From assembly GCF_900188185.1 (NCBI RefSeq), contig NZ_FZPA01000019.1, positions 1-58,331 of the forward strand: a stretch of 58,331 bases of DNA, written 5' to 3'. The stretch's first letter is position 1. Each line of letters starts with the position of its first letter. Under the pieces are notes generated by a model. It saw only the letters and a program-made list of their open reading frames with translations. It searched no databases and had not been told where the DNA came from. This stretch comes from Sphingopyxis indica. GTDB taxonomy: Bacteria > Pseudomonadota > Alphaproteobacteria > Sphingomonadales > Sphingomonadaceae. The position numbers and the translations under genes are program-made. This document shows, one piece after another, positions 7,373 through 17,087 of the stretch.

Positions 7373-10060
7373 ATGACCAAGCGGTCGCTTTTCGCCAGCC
7401 TCCTGCTCCTTTCGTCGGCGATGGTGTCGCCCGCGGCGCTCGCCCAGACCGACGAGCCCCGACCCGCGACCGAAACGCCGCCTGCGGACGATGCGGCCAC
7501 CGCGCAGCAAGACGATGTCGACGTCTCGATCCCTGGCGGTGCCGATCAGGAGATCGTCGTCACGGGTCGTTATGTCCCCAATGCCGTGCGCGCCACTCCG
7601 GAAGTCGTTTCGGTGCTCTCGTCGGCCGACATTGCGCGCACGGGCGAGGGCGACATTTCGGGCTCGCTCCAGCGCGTTACCGGCCTCAGCGTCGTCGGCG
7701 GCGGTTTCGTCTATGTCCGCGGCCTCGGCGATCGCTATTCGCTCGCGCTTCTGAACGGCTCGCCGCTGCCGAGCCCCGAGCCGCTCAAGCGCGTCGTTCC
7801 GCTCGACATCTTCCCGACCAACGTCATCGATTCGACGCTGGTTCAGAAAAGCTATTCGGTGAACTTCCCCGGCGAATTCGGCGGCGGCGTCATCAACCTC
7901 ACGACCAAGGCGAGTCCCCGCGAATCCTTCCTGACGTTCTCGGGCGGGATCGGTTGGGACAGCGAGACCACCAACCAGCTCGGCTATACCTATTATGGCA
8001 GCGACACCGACTGGACCGGCTTCGACGACGGCACGCGCGACATTCCGCCGCTGCTCAAGACGGCGATGGACAGCGGCAAGCCGATCCTCGAAGGCGCCGA
8101 TTTCACCGCCGAGGACCTCGAGGCGATGGAGATGCAGCTGGTCAACGCGCCGACCACATTGCTCCAGCAGAACAACCATATGCCGATCAACTGGTCGGCG
8201 GGCCTCACCGGCGGCACGACGATCCAGCTGTCCGACGGCGAACTCGGCATCATCGCGACCGCCGGAATCAGCAACAAGTGGCGCACGCGCGACACCTTGC
8301 AGCAAAGTTCGCTCAACGATGACCTTTCGGGCACGCCGCAGTCGGATTTTCAGCGCGTCATCACCGACAACCGCATCGTCGTGAACGGTCTCCTCGGCTT
8401 CGGCCTCGAACTCGGCGATCACAAGTTCCGTTGGACCAACCTCTATATCCGCGACACGTTGAAGCAGGCGCGGCTCGGTCTTGGCCGCAACCAGAACCAG
8501 CCGAATCGCGACGTGATGCAGCAGGACACGGCCTGGTACGAGCGCCAGCTGATCAACAGCCAGCTCGTCGCCGAGCTCGACTTCGATCCGCTCAAAATCG
8601 ACCTGCGTGGCGGGTACGCCAATTCGCAGCGCGAGGCACCCTACGAGCGCAGCTTCACCTATGTCCGGTCGAACCTGTCGACCGACCTCGACCCGGTCGG
8701 CGACAAGTTCGTCAACGACCTTGGCGGCAACAAGGGCGATGCGACCATCGCCTTTTCGGACCTGAACGAAGATCTGTGGTCGGGGGGTGTGGATCTTTCC
8801 TATGAGCTGGCGCCGCGCATCACCGCCACGGTTGGCTATGCCTATAGCGACACGCATCGCACGTCGGTTCGCCGCGCGTTCCAGTTCCGTGCCCAGAATC
8901 TGCCGATTGCGGTGCAGCAGCTGCGTCCCGACTATCTGCTTTCGGACGCGTCGATCCAGCTCTATGATATTGTGCTGCTCGAAACCTCGGCGCAGGACGG
9001 CACCGCGGCGTTCGACGCCAAGCTGCGCACCAACGCGGGCTATGGACAGCTGCAAGCTGAAATCATCCCGGGCCTGAACATCAACGCCGGCGTGCGCTAC
9101 GAAGATGCGAAGCAGACCGTCGCTCCGGTCGATCTGTTCGGAACCGGTTCGTCGGTGTTCGTCCCGACCAATCTCAACAATGATTACTGGCTGCCCGCGG
9201 TCACGCTGACCTGGGAAGTCGCGCCCGACATGCAGATCCGCGCCAACGGGTCGAAGACGATCGCGCGGCCGCAGTTCCGCGAACTCGTCGCGCAAGTCTA
9301 TCAGGACCCCGAATCGAACCGCCTCTATCGCGGCAACCCGTCCCTGAACGACAGCGAATTGTGGAACGCCGAGCTTCGCTACGAATGGTATTTCGATCGC
9401 GACCAACGCTTTACGGCGGCGGCCTTCTACAAGTCGATCGACAATCCGATCGAAGCCTATACGTCGGCGTCGGACAATCTGGTGACGACGAGCTATGCCA
9501 ACGCGCCGAAGGCGACGCTCTATGGCGCCGAGGTCGAGGTGCAGAAATATTTCTCCCTCGATACCATATCGGATGCCCCGTTCTGGCAGTCGCGGCGTCT
9601 CGTGCTGATCGGCAACTACACCTATACCCAATCCGAGTTGAAGGTGCAGGACGGCGACACGACGATCATCAACGGCGTCACGCGTCCGGCGAATGTGTTC
9701 TTCTTCGACGGCGCGCCGCTCACCGGTCAGTCGGACCATCTGGTCAATTTCCAGATCGGGCTCGAGGATACCGACAGCCTGTCGCAGCAGACCTTGCTCT
9801 TCACCTATGCCAGCCCGCGCGTTACCAGCCGCGGTCCGTCGGGGCAGCCCGACATCAAGGAAGAACCGGGCATCTCGCTCGACTTCGTCGCGCGCCAGGG
9901 CGTGATGCTGTCGGGCAAGGAAATCGAACTCAAGTTCGAGGCGCGCAACCTCACCGGCCGGACCTACAAGGAATTGCAGAAGTCGGGCGACAATGTGATC
10001 TATTTCAACCGCTACAAGCTCGGGCGCCTCTTCTCGCTCAGCGCGTCGGTGAAATTCTGA
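7373..10060 (+). CDS. TonB-dependent outer-membrane receptor
   Basis: 895 residues. A signal peptide ends near AALAQ (about residue 25). The TonB box EIVVTG lies at residues 60-65, and the plug contains RVTGLSVVGGGFVYVRGLGDR and the NGSPLPSPEP loop. The remainder is a 22-strand barrel ending in a terminal Phe (LSASVKF), the outer-membrane insertion signal. It belongs to the class with the YVRGLGDRY plug, which often pairs with beta-helix lipoproteins such as the one upstream. The ligand is unknown; the neighbouring PHO boxes make a phosphorus-containing substrate a reasonable guess. Its start is 85 bp after the lipoprotein stop with no promoter of its own that I can recognise. Confidence 0.92.
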   Translation: MTKRSLFASLLLLSSAMVSPAALAQTDEPRPATETPPADDAATAQQDDVDVSIPGGADQEIVVTGRYVPNAVRATPEVVSVLSSADIARTGEGDISGSLQRVTGLSVVGGGFVYVRGLGDRYSLALLNGSPLPSPEPLKRVVPLDIFPTNVIDSTLVQKSYSVNFPGEFGGGVINLTTKASPRESFLTFSGGIGWDSETTNQLGYTYYGSDTDWTGFDDGTRDIPPLLKTAMDSGKPILEGADFTAEDLEAMEMQLVNAPTTLLQQNNHMPINWSAGLTGGTTIQLSDGELGIIATAGISNKWRTRDTLQQSSLNDDLSGTPQSDFQRVITDNRIVVNGLLGFGLELGDHKFRWTNLYIRDTLKQARLGLGRNQNQPNRDVMQQDTAWYERQLINSQLVAELDFDPLKIDLRGGYANSQREAPYERSFTYVRSNLSTDLDPVGDKFVNDLGGNKGDATIAFSDLNEDLWSGGVDLSYELAPRITATVGYAYSDTHRTSVRRAFQFRAQNLPIAVQQLRPDYLLSDASIQLYDIVLLETSAQDGTAAFDAKLRTNAGYGQLQAEIIPGLNINAGVRYEDAKQTVAPVDLFGTGSSVFVPTNLNNDYWLPAVTLTWEVAPDMQIRANGSKTIARPQFRELVAQVYQDPESNRLYRGNPSLNDSELWNAELRYEWYFDRDQRFTAAAFYKSIDNPIEAYTSASDNLVTTSYANAPKATLYGAEVEVQKYFSLDTISDAPFWQSRRLVLIGNYTYTQSELKVQDGDTTIINGVTRPANVFFFDGAPLTGQSDHLVNFQIGLEDTDSLSQQTLLFTYASPRVTSRGPSGQPDIKEEPGISLDFVARQGVMLSGKEIELKFEARNLTGRTYKELQKSGDNVIYFNRYKLGRLFSLSASVKF

Positions 10061-10276
10061 TCGTAAAATGCCCTCTCCCCTTCAGGGGAGAGGATAGCGC
10101 GGCGTGCTCCGTCAGGAGCTAGCAAAGCTTGGAGAGGGGCAGGGCCGGTATGCGGACTTTCCCCTCTCGACTGCGGCCAGCCGGCAAACCGGCAAAGCCT
10201 TCGTATCTCTCCCCCGAAGGGGAGAGAGCGGGAACGGACGCTTCTTCGAACAGCCACCCTCCCCGGACTCGCCCCG
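10061..10276. repeat. Intergenic repeats after the receptor gene
   Basis: This gap holds two related inverted repeats: CCTCTCCCCT/AGGGGAGAGG (10072-10093) and TCTCTCCCC/GGGGAGAGA (10206-10227). The first sits eleven bases past the receptor stop and probably acts as its terminator. They resemble the repeat at 3955-3982, so they look like members of a dispersed palindromic family. No open reading frame is credible here. Confidence 0.6.
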
Positions 10277-10316
10277 CTGACAAAAAACTGTAATCTCCCC
10301 GTCAACTGATTGTCAT
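10277..10316 (+). promoter_or_regulatory. PHO box with four 11-bp repeats before the gsp operon
   Basis: Heptamers CTGACAA (10277), CTGTAAT (10288), CCGTCAA (10299) and TTGTCAT (10310) are each separated by four bases, an exact 11-bp period resembling the PhoB consensus CTGTCAT. The linkers are partly A-rich (AAAA at 10284), as in known PHO boxes. CCTAGG at 10325-10330 lies nine bases past the last heptamer, the same spacing as CCTAGT in the lipoprotein promoter. gspC starts 45 bp further on. Confidence 0.72.
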
Positions 10317-10374
10317 CAATCGCCCCTAGGCGATTCGCGAGGACGCAATTTCAGTCGGGGGTAGCGGATAATCC

Positions 10375-11247
10375 ATGGCGACGCTGATGCCCGGATCGGC
10401 CTTCAGGCTGCCGCGCGCGCTGCCCGTCTGGCTGCGCGTGCGCCCGCGTTCGGCGCGCGACCTCGCCCCGCGGATCGTCGTCGCCCTGCTCGCAGGCCTG
10501 CTCGTCTGGCAGGCGGTGCGGCTCCTCTGGGCCTTGATCGTCCCGCTCTCGCCGCTCGGCGCGTGGCAGCCGCAGACCGCCGTGATCGCCTCGCCCGCCG
10601 AGCGCCGCGCGCTCTTCTCGAGCTTCGATCCTTTCTTCCGCACCAGCTCGCAGGGCCCCGCGGCCGCGACGGTCACCGCGCTCGGACTTACGCTCTATGG
10701 CGTCAATATTGACGAAGCGACGGGCGGCGGCTCGGCGATCATCGCCGGCGAGGACGAAGTGCAGAACAGCTATGCGATTGGCGATGAGATCGTCCCCGGC
10801 GTGACGCTTGCTGCCGTCGCTTTCGATCATGTGACGCTCGATCGCGGCGGGGCGAAGGAGACGCTGTTCCTCGATCAGAGCGGCGCCGCGCCGATCGCCA
10901 GCGTCCCCGGCGGCGCGCCCGAAGGGGGTGAAGCGCCGGCCGACGGCCGCAGCGCCAATGGCGAAATGTCGCCCGCGGCGCTGCAGGCGGGAATTGGTTT
11001 TGCGCCGCGCACCGAAGAGGGCCGCGTCACCGGACTGTTCGTTCAGCCCAAGGGCGACGGCGCGGTGTTCCGCGCCGCGGGGCTGCGTCCCGGCGACGTC
11101 GTCCGTGCGGTGAACGGCCGCCCGATCGCCTCGGCGGGCGATGCGGCGTCGCTCGCGGGCCAGCTCACCCCGGGCGCGCGCATCGCGCTCGAGGTCGAGC
11201 GGGGAGCCAATATCGTGCCCGTCGCCATCTTTCTCTCGAAACAATAG
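10375..11247 (+). CDS. gspC: Type II secretion protein GspC
   Basis: 290 residues with the GspC architecture: a short cytoplasmic N-terminus, one membrane helix (about residues 33-55, IVVALLAGLLVWQAVRLLW), a periplasmic HR domain (about 85-165, with LTLYGVNID and SYAIGDEIVPG) and a C-terminal PDZ domain (about 210-285, FRAAGLRPGDVVRAVNGRPI). GspC links the inner-membrane platform to the secretin and helps select substrates. It is the first gene of the gsp operon, downstream of the PHO-box promoter, and six bases separate it from gspD. Confidence 0.92.
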   Translation: MATLMPGSAFRLPRALPVWLRVRPRSARDLAPRIVVALLAGLLVWQAVRLLWALIVPLSPLGAWQPQTAVIASPAERRALFSSFDPFFRTSSQGPAAATVTALGLTLYGVNIDEATGGGSAIIAGEDEVQNSYAIGDEIVPGVTLAAVAFDHVTLDRGGAKETLFLDQSGAAPIASVPGGAPEGGEAPADGRSANGEMSPAALQAGIGFAPRTEEGRVTGLFVQPKGDGAVFRAAGLRPGDVVRAVNGRPIASAGDAASLAGQLTPGARIALEVERGANIVPVAIFLSKQ

Positions 11248-11253
11248 GTTTTC

Positions 11254-13416
11254 ATGCGCCTTAGACTGTCCCTGATGCTCGCCGCTGCGTTGATCTCCGC
11301 CAGCCCCGCGCACGCCCAATATACGCTCAACGTCCGCGACGCCGACATCCGCGCCTTCATTCAGGACGCGGCGCGGATCACCGGGCGCACCTTCGTCATC
11401 GACGGGCGGGTGAACGGCAAGGTGTCGGTGGTCACCGACCGGCCGCTGTCGCGCAGCGAATATTTCGAGATTTTCCTCGCGACCCTGCGCTCGAACGGGC
11501 TTGTCGCGGTGCCCGGCCCCAACGGCAGCTACCGCATCCAGCCGATCGACGGCGCCGCGTCGCAGCCCGGCCGGATCGGCAGTGCCAGCGCGGCGCAGAA
11601 CCAGTTCGTGACCGAGATCATCCGTTTGAAGCATATCGACGCGGTCGCTGCGGTCGAAACGCTGCGCCCGCTCGTCAGCCCGCAGGGCTCGCTCACCGCG
11701 AACCGCAACGCCAACAGCCTCGTCGTCGCCGATTTCGCCGACAATATCCGCCGCATCCGCGCGCTTGCGTCGAACATCGACCGCGACACCTCGACCAGCC
11801 AGATCGTCACGCTCAAAAATGCCGGTGCGCGCGAAATCGCCGCCGCGCTGCAGGCGCTCGTCCCCGCGGCGGGCGAAGGCGCGCAGTCGCCGGTCGCGAT
11901 CGTCCCGATCGACAGCAGCAACGCGATTGCGCTCAGGGGCGACCAGGCGATGGTCGCGCGCTTCGTCGCCATGGCGAACGACCTCGACCAGCGCGCGGCG
12001 GGCGGCACCGAGCTGCGCGTCTACTGGCTCGAACATGCCAATGCCGAAACGCTGCTGCCGACCTTGCAGCAGCTCGTCGGCGGCGGCAGCGACCCGGCGC
12101 CGAAGGCGGGCCTGTCGCCCTCGACATCCTCCACCTCCTCGTCGATGGGCGGCGGCCAGGCGACGCCCGCTCCGGCGCCGACCCCGGCATCGACGCCGAG
12201 CACGGTCAGCGGCACCGGCGGCAGCATCGCGACGCGCGGCCCCGCGATCATCACGCGCTACGAAGGCGCCAATGCGATCATCGTCGCCGCCAACACCGAC
12301 GTGCAGCGCAAGATCGGCGAACTGATCCGCCAGCTCGACTCGCGGCGGCCGCAGGTGCTGGTCGAGGCGATCGTCGTTGAGATCGGCGACGATGCCGCGA
12401 AAAAGCTGGGCGTGCAGTTCCTGCTCGGCGGCAAGAATATCCCCTTCGTCGCGACGAGCTACAGCAATGCCGAACCCAATATCCTGACGCTCGCGGGGGC
12501 CTATGCCTCGACGCAAATCTCCGAAGAAACGACGACGACCGACGGCACCACCGTCGTCACGACGACGTCGAGCGCGCTGGGCGATGCGTTTCAGGACGCG
12601 GCGGCGGCGTCGCTGTTGTCGGCGACGGGCGGCTTTGCGGGCTTCGCGGGCGACATCGGCAAGAATACGATCTTCGGCGCGATCATCAACGCGGTGAAGT
12701 CGGACACCACCTCGAACCTGCTCGCGACGCCGCACATCGTCACGCTCGACAATCAGGAGGCGAAATTCCTCGTCGGGCAGGAAGTGCCGATCACGACCGG
12801 CGAGGCGCTGTCCGACAATTTCGACAATGCTTTCCGCACCGTCCAGCGCGAGGAAGTCGGCATCAAGCTCGAGGTGACGCCGCAGGTCAATGCCGCGGGC
12901 GAGGTCAAGATGTTCATCCGGCAGGAAGTGTCGAGCGTCGCCGGCCCGGTGTCGTCGCGCAACAGCGACCTCATCCTCAACAAGCGCTCGTTCGAAACGG
13001 TGCTGACCGTCGACGATGGCGAGATGTTCGCGATCGGCGGGCTGCTCAACGACGACGAGCGGCGGACGATCGAGCGCATTCCGCTTTTGAGCGACATTCC
13101 GCTGATCGGCGAATTGTTCAAATCGCGCACCCGCAGCCGCGCCAAGACCAATTTGATGGTCTTCATTCGCCCGACCATCCTGCGCAGCCGCGAGGACAAT
13201 GCCGCGCTCACCGCGCGCCGCTATGGCTATATCCGCAACTTCCAGCTCCAGCGGAATCCCGATCAGGAACCCGCGATCGACGCGCTGGTGCGCGACTATC
13301 TGGGCACCGTGCCGCCCGCGCCGAGCGCGCCGACCGCGGCCGATGTCACCGTGAGCCCCGCGCCGCCGGCGCCCGTCGATATTCCGCCTTCGACCCCGCA
13401 AGGAGAGCAGCCGTGA
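11254..13416 (+). CDS. gspD: Type II secretion secretin GspD
   Basis: 720 residues. A signal peptide (cleavage near AHAQ) precedes the N0 domain (YTLNVRDADIRAFIQDAARI) and the N1-N3 ring domains. A Ser/Gly/Pro-rich linker inside N3 (about residues 283-325) comes next, and the secretin channel domain carries FLVGQEVPITTG and MFAIGGLLNDDERR. The tail after about residue 660 is Pro/Ala-rich and may be the S domain. No pilotin gene is visible nearby. GspD forms the outer-membrane pore. Its last bases overlap the GTG of gspE. Confidence 0.95.
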   Translation: MRLRLSLMLAAALISASPAHAQYTLNVRDADIRAFIQDAARITGRTFVIDGRVNGKVSVVTDRPLSRSEYFEIFLATLRSNGLVAVPGPNGSYRIQPIDGAASQPGRIGSASAAQNQFVTEIIRLKHIDAVAAVETLRPLVSPQGSLTANRNANSLVVADFADNIRRIRALASNIDRDTSTSQIVTLKNAGAREIAAALQALVPAAGEGAQSPVAIVPIDSSNAIALRGDQAMVARFVAMANDLDQRAAGGTELRVYWLEHANAETLLPTLQQLVGGGSDPAPKAGLSPSTSSTSSSMGGGQATPAPAPTPASTPSTVSGTGGSIATRGPAIITRYEGANAIIVAANTDVQRKIGELIRQLDSRRPQVLVEAIVVEIGDDAAKKLGVQFLLGGKNIPFVATSYSNAEPNILTLAGAYASTQISEETTTTDGTTVVTTTSSALGDAFQDAAAASLLSATGGFAGFAGDIGKNTIFGAIINAVKSDTTSNLLATPHIVTLDNQEAKFLVGQEVPITTGEALSDNFDNAFRTVQREEVGIKLEVTPQVNAAGEVKMFIRQEVSSVAGPVSSRNSDLILNKRSFETVLTVDDGEMFAIGGLLNDDERRTIERIPLLSDIPLIGELFKSRTRSRAKTNLMVFIRPTILRSREDNAALTARRYGYIRNFQLQRNPDQEPAIDALVRDYLGTVPPAPSAPTAADVTVSPAPPAPVDIPPSTPQGEQP

Positions 13417-14915
13417 CCGACGGCGACCCGGCCGGCACGCCGCCCGCGGCGCCGGTCGACATTCCCTATGGCTTCGCGCGCGCGCACGGCGTCGTGATCG
13501 CCCCCGACGGAGAAGGACGCTGGCTCGCGACCCTGCGCGACGGCGCCGATCCGGCGGTGCTGATCGAGGTCAAGCGCTATCTTTCCGCACCCTTGCGCGT
13601 CGCGACCGCGAACGCCGCCGATTTCGACCGCCTGCTCTCCGACCATTATGCCGTCGACGCGACGAGCGCGATGGCGGGCTCGCTCGAGGGTGGCGACATC
13701 GACCTGATCGCGAGCGGGATGCCGAGCGCCGAGGATCTGCTCGACAGCGCCGACGATGCCCCCGCGATCCGCCTGATCAACGCGATCATCGCCGAAGCGG
13801 TGCGGCAGGGGGTCAGCGACATCCATATCGAACCCTATGAAAGCGGGCTCGTCGTGCGGATGCGCACCGATGGCGTGCTGCGCGAGCATCTGAGGATGCC
13901 GCCGCACGTCGCGCCGGTCGTCGTCAGCCGCATCAAGGTGATGGCGCGGCTCGACATCGCCGAGCGCCGCGTGCCGCAGGACGGCCGCATCGCGCTGACG
14001 CTCGCGGGCAAGGCGGTCGACGTCCGCGTCTCGACCCTGCCGAGCCGCGCGGGCGAGCGCGTCGTGATGCGTATTCTCGACAAGGATACGGCGGGGATCG
14101 ACTTCGACGTCCTCGGCCTGACCGGCGAAACCGATCGCATATTGCGCGAAGCGCTCGCCGAGCCCAACGGCATCATCCTCGTCACCGGCCCGACCGGCTC
14201 GGGCAAGACCACCACGCTCTACGCTGCGCTGAAACAGCTCAACGACGGCCAGCGCAACATCCTGACCGTCGAGGACCCCGTCGAATATGCGGTCGACGGG
14301 GTCGGGCAGACGCAGGTCAATGCGAAGGTCGGGCTCGACTTCGCCGCCGGGCTGCGCGCGATCCTGCGCCAGGACCCCGACGTCGTGATGGTCGGCGAAA
14401 TCCGCGACCGCGAGACCGCCGACATCGCGGTGCAGGCGTCGCTCACCGGCCACCTCGTGCTATCGACCGTCCACACCAATGATGCCGTGGGTGCGATAAC
14501 GCGCCTCAAGGACTTGAAAGTAGAGCCTTTTCTCCTCGCCTCGACCCTCCGCGCGGTGATTGCTCAGCGGCTTGTGCGCAAACTTTGTGAAAATTGCCGC
14601 GAACCCGTCCAGGCCGACAACAGCATCGCCGCGATGCTCGGCCTCGACATCGGCACGGTGATCTGGAAGCCCAGGGGCTGCGACCAGTGCAACCACAGCG
14701 GCTACAAGGGCCGCATCGGCGTGTTCGAGGCGATCCGGATCGACGAGACCGTCCGCCGCTATATCTACGCCGGCGGCGACGAGGCGATGATCGCCAAACA
14801 TGCCTTCCTGAAAGCCCCAACGCTTGCCAGCTCGGCGCGTGCGATGGTCGCGAAGGGGCTGACCACCGCCGAGGAAGCGATCCGCGTCGCGCGGCGCGAG
14901 GACGTCGATGCCTGA
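13413..14915 (+). CDS. gspE: Type II secretion ATPase GspE
   Basis: 500 residues starting with GTG at 13413 in a GTGA overlap with gspD. The N1E domain is followed by the catalytic core with Walker A GPTGSGKTTT (about residue 258), an Asp box (ILTVEDPVEY), Walker B (PDVVMVGEIRD) and the His box (LTGHLVLSTVHTND). The zinc-binding pair CENC and CDQC near residue 390-430 is complete. It powers pseudopilus assembly from the cytoplasmic face. All key residues are present. Confidence 0.96.
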   Translation: MTDGDPAGTPPAAPVDIPYGFARAHGVVIAPDGEGRWLATLRDGADPAVLIEVKRYLSAPLRVATANAADFDRLLSDHYAVDATSAMAGSLEGGDIDLIASGMPSAEDLLDSADDAPAIRLINAIIAEAVRQGVSDIHIEPYESGLVVRMRTDGVLREHLRMPPHVAPVVVSRIKVMARLDIAERRVPQDGRIALTLAGKAVDVRVSTLPSRAGERVVMRILDKDTAGIDFDVLGLTGETDRILREALAEPNGIILVTGPTGSGKTTTLYAALKQLNDGQRNILTVEDPVEYAVDGVGQTQVNAKVGLDFAAGLRAILRQDPDVVMVGEIRDRETADIAVQASLTGHLVLSTVHTNDAVGAITRLKDLKVEPFLLASTLRAVIAQRLVRKLCENCREPVQADNSIAAMLGLDIGTVIWKPRGCDQCNHSGYKGRIGVFEAIRIDETVRRYIYAGGDEAMIAKHAFLKAPTLASSARAMVAKGLTTAEEAIRVARREDVDA

Positions 14916-16125
14916 TTTTCGCTATGTGGCGATCGACCCCAGGGGCCGCGAGCGGACGGGGCGGCTGACCGCCGCGAACGACGATGCCGCGCGCGCCGAC
15001 CTCGTCCGCCGCAAATTCCATATCGTCGCGGTCGAGCCCGCAGGCTCGCGCGAAGCGCGCGGGCGTGCGCTGTTCGGCTGGCGGCGCACGCGGCTCAGCA
15101 GCAAGGATCTCGCGCTCTTCACGCGCCAGCTCGCGACGCTCGCCGAAGTCGCGCCGCTCGAAGAGGCGCTGCGCACGCTGACGCGCCAGAGCGAGGCCGA
15201 GACCGCGCGCGTGGTGATCGGCGACGTCCACGCCGGGCTGCTCGAAGGGCGCCGGCTGTCCGACGCGATGGCGCGGCAATCGCCCAGCTTCCCGCCGCTC
15301 TATCGCGCGATGGTGTCGGCAGGCGAGACGACGGGCAGCCTGACGGTCATCCTCGCGCGCCTCGCCGACCTGCTCGAACGCCAGGCCGAAGTGCGCGGCA
15401 AGCTGATCGCCGCGCTCGCCTATCCGATCGTGCTGACCTTCGTCGCTATCGGTGTCGTCGCGGCGCTGATGATCTTCGTCGTCCCGCGCGTCGTCGAGCA
15501 GTTCACCGACGTCGGCCAGCAACTGCCTTTCCTGACCCGCGCGGTGATCGCGATTTCGAGCTTCGCCGCGAACTGGTGGTGGCTGATCGCGATCCTGATC
15601 GCCGCCGCGGCCTTCGGCTGGGTCAGCGCGATCCGCCGCCCCGCCTTCAAGGCGCGTGTCGATGCGCGGCTGCTCAGGCTGCCGCTGCTCGGACGCCTGC
15701 TCCGCGATCTTTATGCCGCGCGCTTTGCGCGCACGCTGTCGACGATGGTGTCGAGCCGCCTGCCGCTGGTCGAAGGATTGCGGCTGACGGTGCCGACGAT
15801 CCGCAACGCCGCGCTTGCGACGGCGACCGCCAATCTGATCGACCAGGTGCGCGCGGGCGGCAGCCTGTCGTCGGGGCTGCGCGATGCCGGCGTCTTTCCC
15901 CCGCTGCTCGTCTACATGACCGCGAGCGGCGAGAGCGCGGGGCGGCTCGAAGCGATGCTCGAACGCGCCGCCGATTATCTCGAGCGCGAGTTCGACCGCT
16001 TCACCGCGGCTTCGATGGCGCTTCTCGAACCGGTCATCATTGTCGTCATGGGGTCATGCGTGGCTCTTATCATCCTTTCCATCCTCTTGCCGATCCTCCA
16101 GTTGCAGAGTCTTGCAGGGCTATAA
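14908..16125 (+). CDS. gspF: Type II secretion platform protein GspF
   Basis: 405 residues with two cytoplasmic T2SSF domains (about 70-190 and 270-390) and three membrane helices (about 168-195, 218-238 and 373-395). The opening PDFRYVAIDPRGRERTG and the motif GETTGSL are typical. It is the polytopic inner-membrane platform that couples GspE to the pseudopilus. It overlaps the end of gspE by eight bases, consistent with translational coupling. Confidence 0.95.
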   Translation: MPDFRYVAIDPRGRERTGRLTAANDDAARADLVRRKFHIVAVEPAGSREARGRALFGWRRTRLSSKDLALFTRQLATLAEVAPLEEALRTLTRQSEAETARVVIGDVHAGLLEGRRLSDAMARQSPSFPPLYRAMVSAGETTGSLTVILARLADLLERQAEVRGKLIAALAYPIVLTFVAIGVVAALMIFVVPRVVEQFTDVGQQLPFLTRAVIAISSFAANWWWLIAILIAAAAFGWVSAIRRPAFKARVDARLLRLPLLGRLLRDLYAARFARTLSTMVSSRLPLVEGLRLTVPTIRNAALATATANLIDQVRAGGSLSSGLRDAGVFPPLLVYMTASGESAGRLEAMLERAADYLEREFDRFTAASMALLEPVIIVVMGSCVALIILSILLPILQLQSLAGL

Positions 16126-16129
16126 TATC

Positions 16130-16621
16130 ATGTCGCTGATGCAGCTTTTCCTTCGCCTGATGCTCGATCCGTCCCGCTCCGCCGCACCGCGGCGCAAGAA
16201 GGGCGAACGCGGCTTCACCCTGACCGAATTGATGGTCGTCATCTTCATCATCGGGCTGCTCGCGACGGTGGTGATGATCAACGTGCTGCCCAGCCAGGAC
16301 CGCGCGATGGTCACCAAGGCAAAGGCCGATATCGCGACGCTCGAAAGCGCGCTCGAACAATATCGGCTCGACAATCTGACCTATCCCGCCTCGACCGACG
16401 GGCTGGGTGCGCTCGTCACCGCGCCGCCGTCGCTCGCGCAGCCCGAACGATACCGCCGCGGCGGTTATATCAAGAAGCTGCCCGCCGATCCGTGGGGGCG
16501 CCCCTATAATTATCAGGCGCCGGGGCCGAACGGGCAGGCGTTCGATATCTGGTCGCTCGGTGCCGACGGCGCGCCCGGCGGCAGCAACGAAAATGCGGAT
16601 ATTCACGGTGGAGACCGCTAG
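16130..16621 (+). CDS. gspG: Major pseudopilin GspG
   Basis: 163 residues. The prepilin site is GERG/FTLTE, with cleavage after Gly28, Phe at +1 and Glu at +5, followed by the hydrophobic helix LMVVIFIIGLLATVVMINVL. The body holds the GspG features YPASTDGLGAL, GGYIKKLPADPWGRPYNY and the calcium-site region FDIWSLGADG. The leader is long for a pseudopilin (28 residues); a Met at residue 11 is an alternative start. GspG builds the pseudopilus shaft. The start at 16130 follows gspF by four bases. Confidence 0.94.
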   Translation: MSLMQLFLRLMLDPSRSAAPRRKKGERGFTLTELMVVIFIIGLLATVVMINVLPSQDRAMVTKAKADIATLESALEQYRLDNLTYPASTDGLGALVTAPPSLAQPERYRRGGYIKKLPADPWGRPYNYQAPGPNGQAFDIWSLGADGAPGGSNENADIHGGDR

Positions 16622-17087
16622 GGCGCCAGCGCCCGATCCCCGCGGGACGAAGGCGAACGGCTTTACGCTGGTCGAGCTGATGGTCGTGCTCGCGATCCTC
16701 GGGCTCGCCGCGGCGGCGGTCGTGCTGACGCTTCCCGGCGAGGAACGCAGCGTGCGCAGCGAGGCCGACCGCCTCGCCGCGCGCCTCGCGGCGGCGCGCG
16801 ACGTCGCGGTGATCGAGGGGCGTAGCGTCGCGGTGAATTTCGCGCCCTCGGGCTATGGCTTCGAACGGCGCGTCGATGGCGAATGGCAGCCCCTGCCCGG
16901 ACGCGCGTTCGAGCGGCGCAACTGGCCGCGCGACGTCCGCTTCGCGGCGGGCGGCGAAGGCGTCGCGCGCATCCTCTTCGATCGCGTGGGCACCAGCCCG
17001 ACGCCGCTGGCGGTCATGCTGTCGGGCGGCGAGGCGCGCGAGGTCGTGCGCGTCTCGGCGACGGGGGAGGTCAGCCGTGACCGCTAA
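16593..17087 (+). CDS. gspH: Minor pseudopilin GspH
   Basis: 164 residues from the ATG at 16593, with prepilin site ANG/FTLVE and hydrophobic helix LMVVLAILGLAAAAVVLTL. The body (RDVAVIEGRSVAVNF, GYGFERRVDGEWQPL) fits the GspH/FimT family. The chosen start overlaps gspG by 29 bases; GTG at 16608 would shorten both overlap and leader and is equally possible. GspH is part of the pseudopilus tip region with GspI, J and K. Confidence 0.88.
   Translation: MRIFTVETARAPAPDPRGTKANGFTLVELMVVLAILGLAAAAVVLTLPGEERSVRSEADRLAARLAAARDVAVIEGRSVAVNFAPSGYGFERRVDGEWQPLPGRAFERRNWPRDVRFAAGGEGVARILFDRVGTSPTPLAVMLSGGEAREVVRVSATGEVSRDR

Noticed and set aside
7280..9739. Antisense open frame of about 820 codons opposite the TonB receptor gene
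   Set aside because: Low-complexity Arg/Asp/Val-rich product, no start context, fully opposite a well-supported receptor gene.
10351..13401. Antisense open frame of about 1000 codons opposite gspC-gspD
   Set aside because: It is rich in Arg, Asp and Ala with no recognisable domain and lies fully opposite two clear genes. Such shadows are expected in GC-rich coding DNA.
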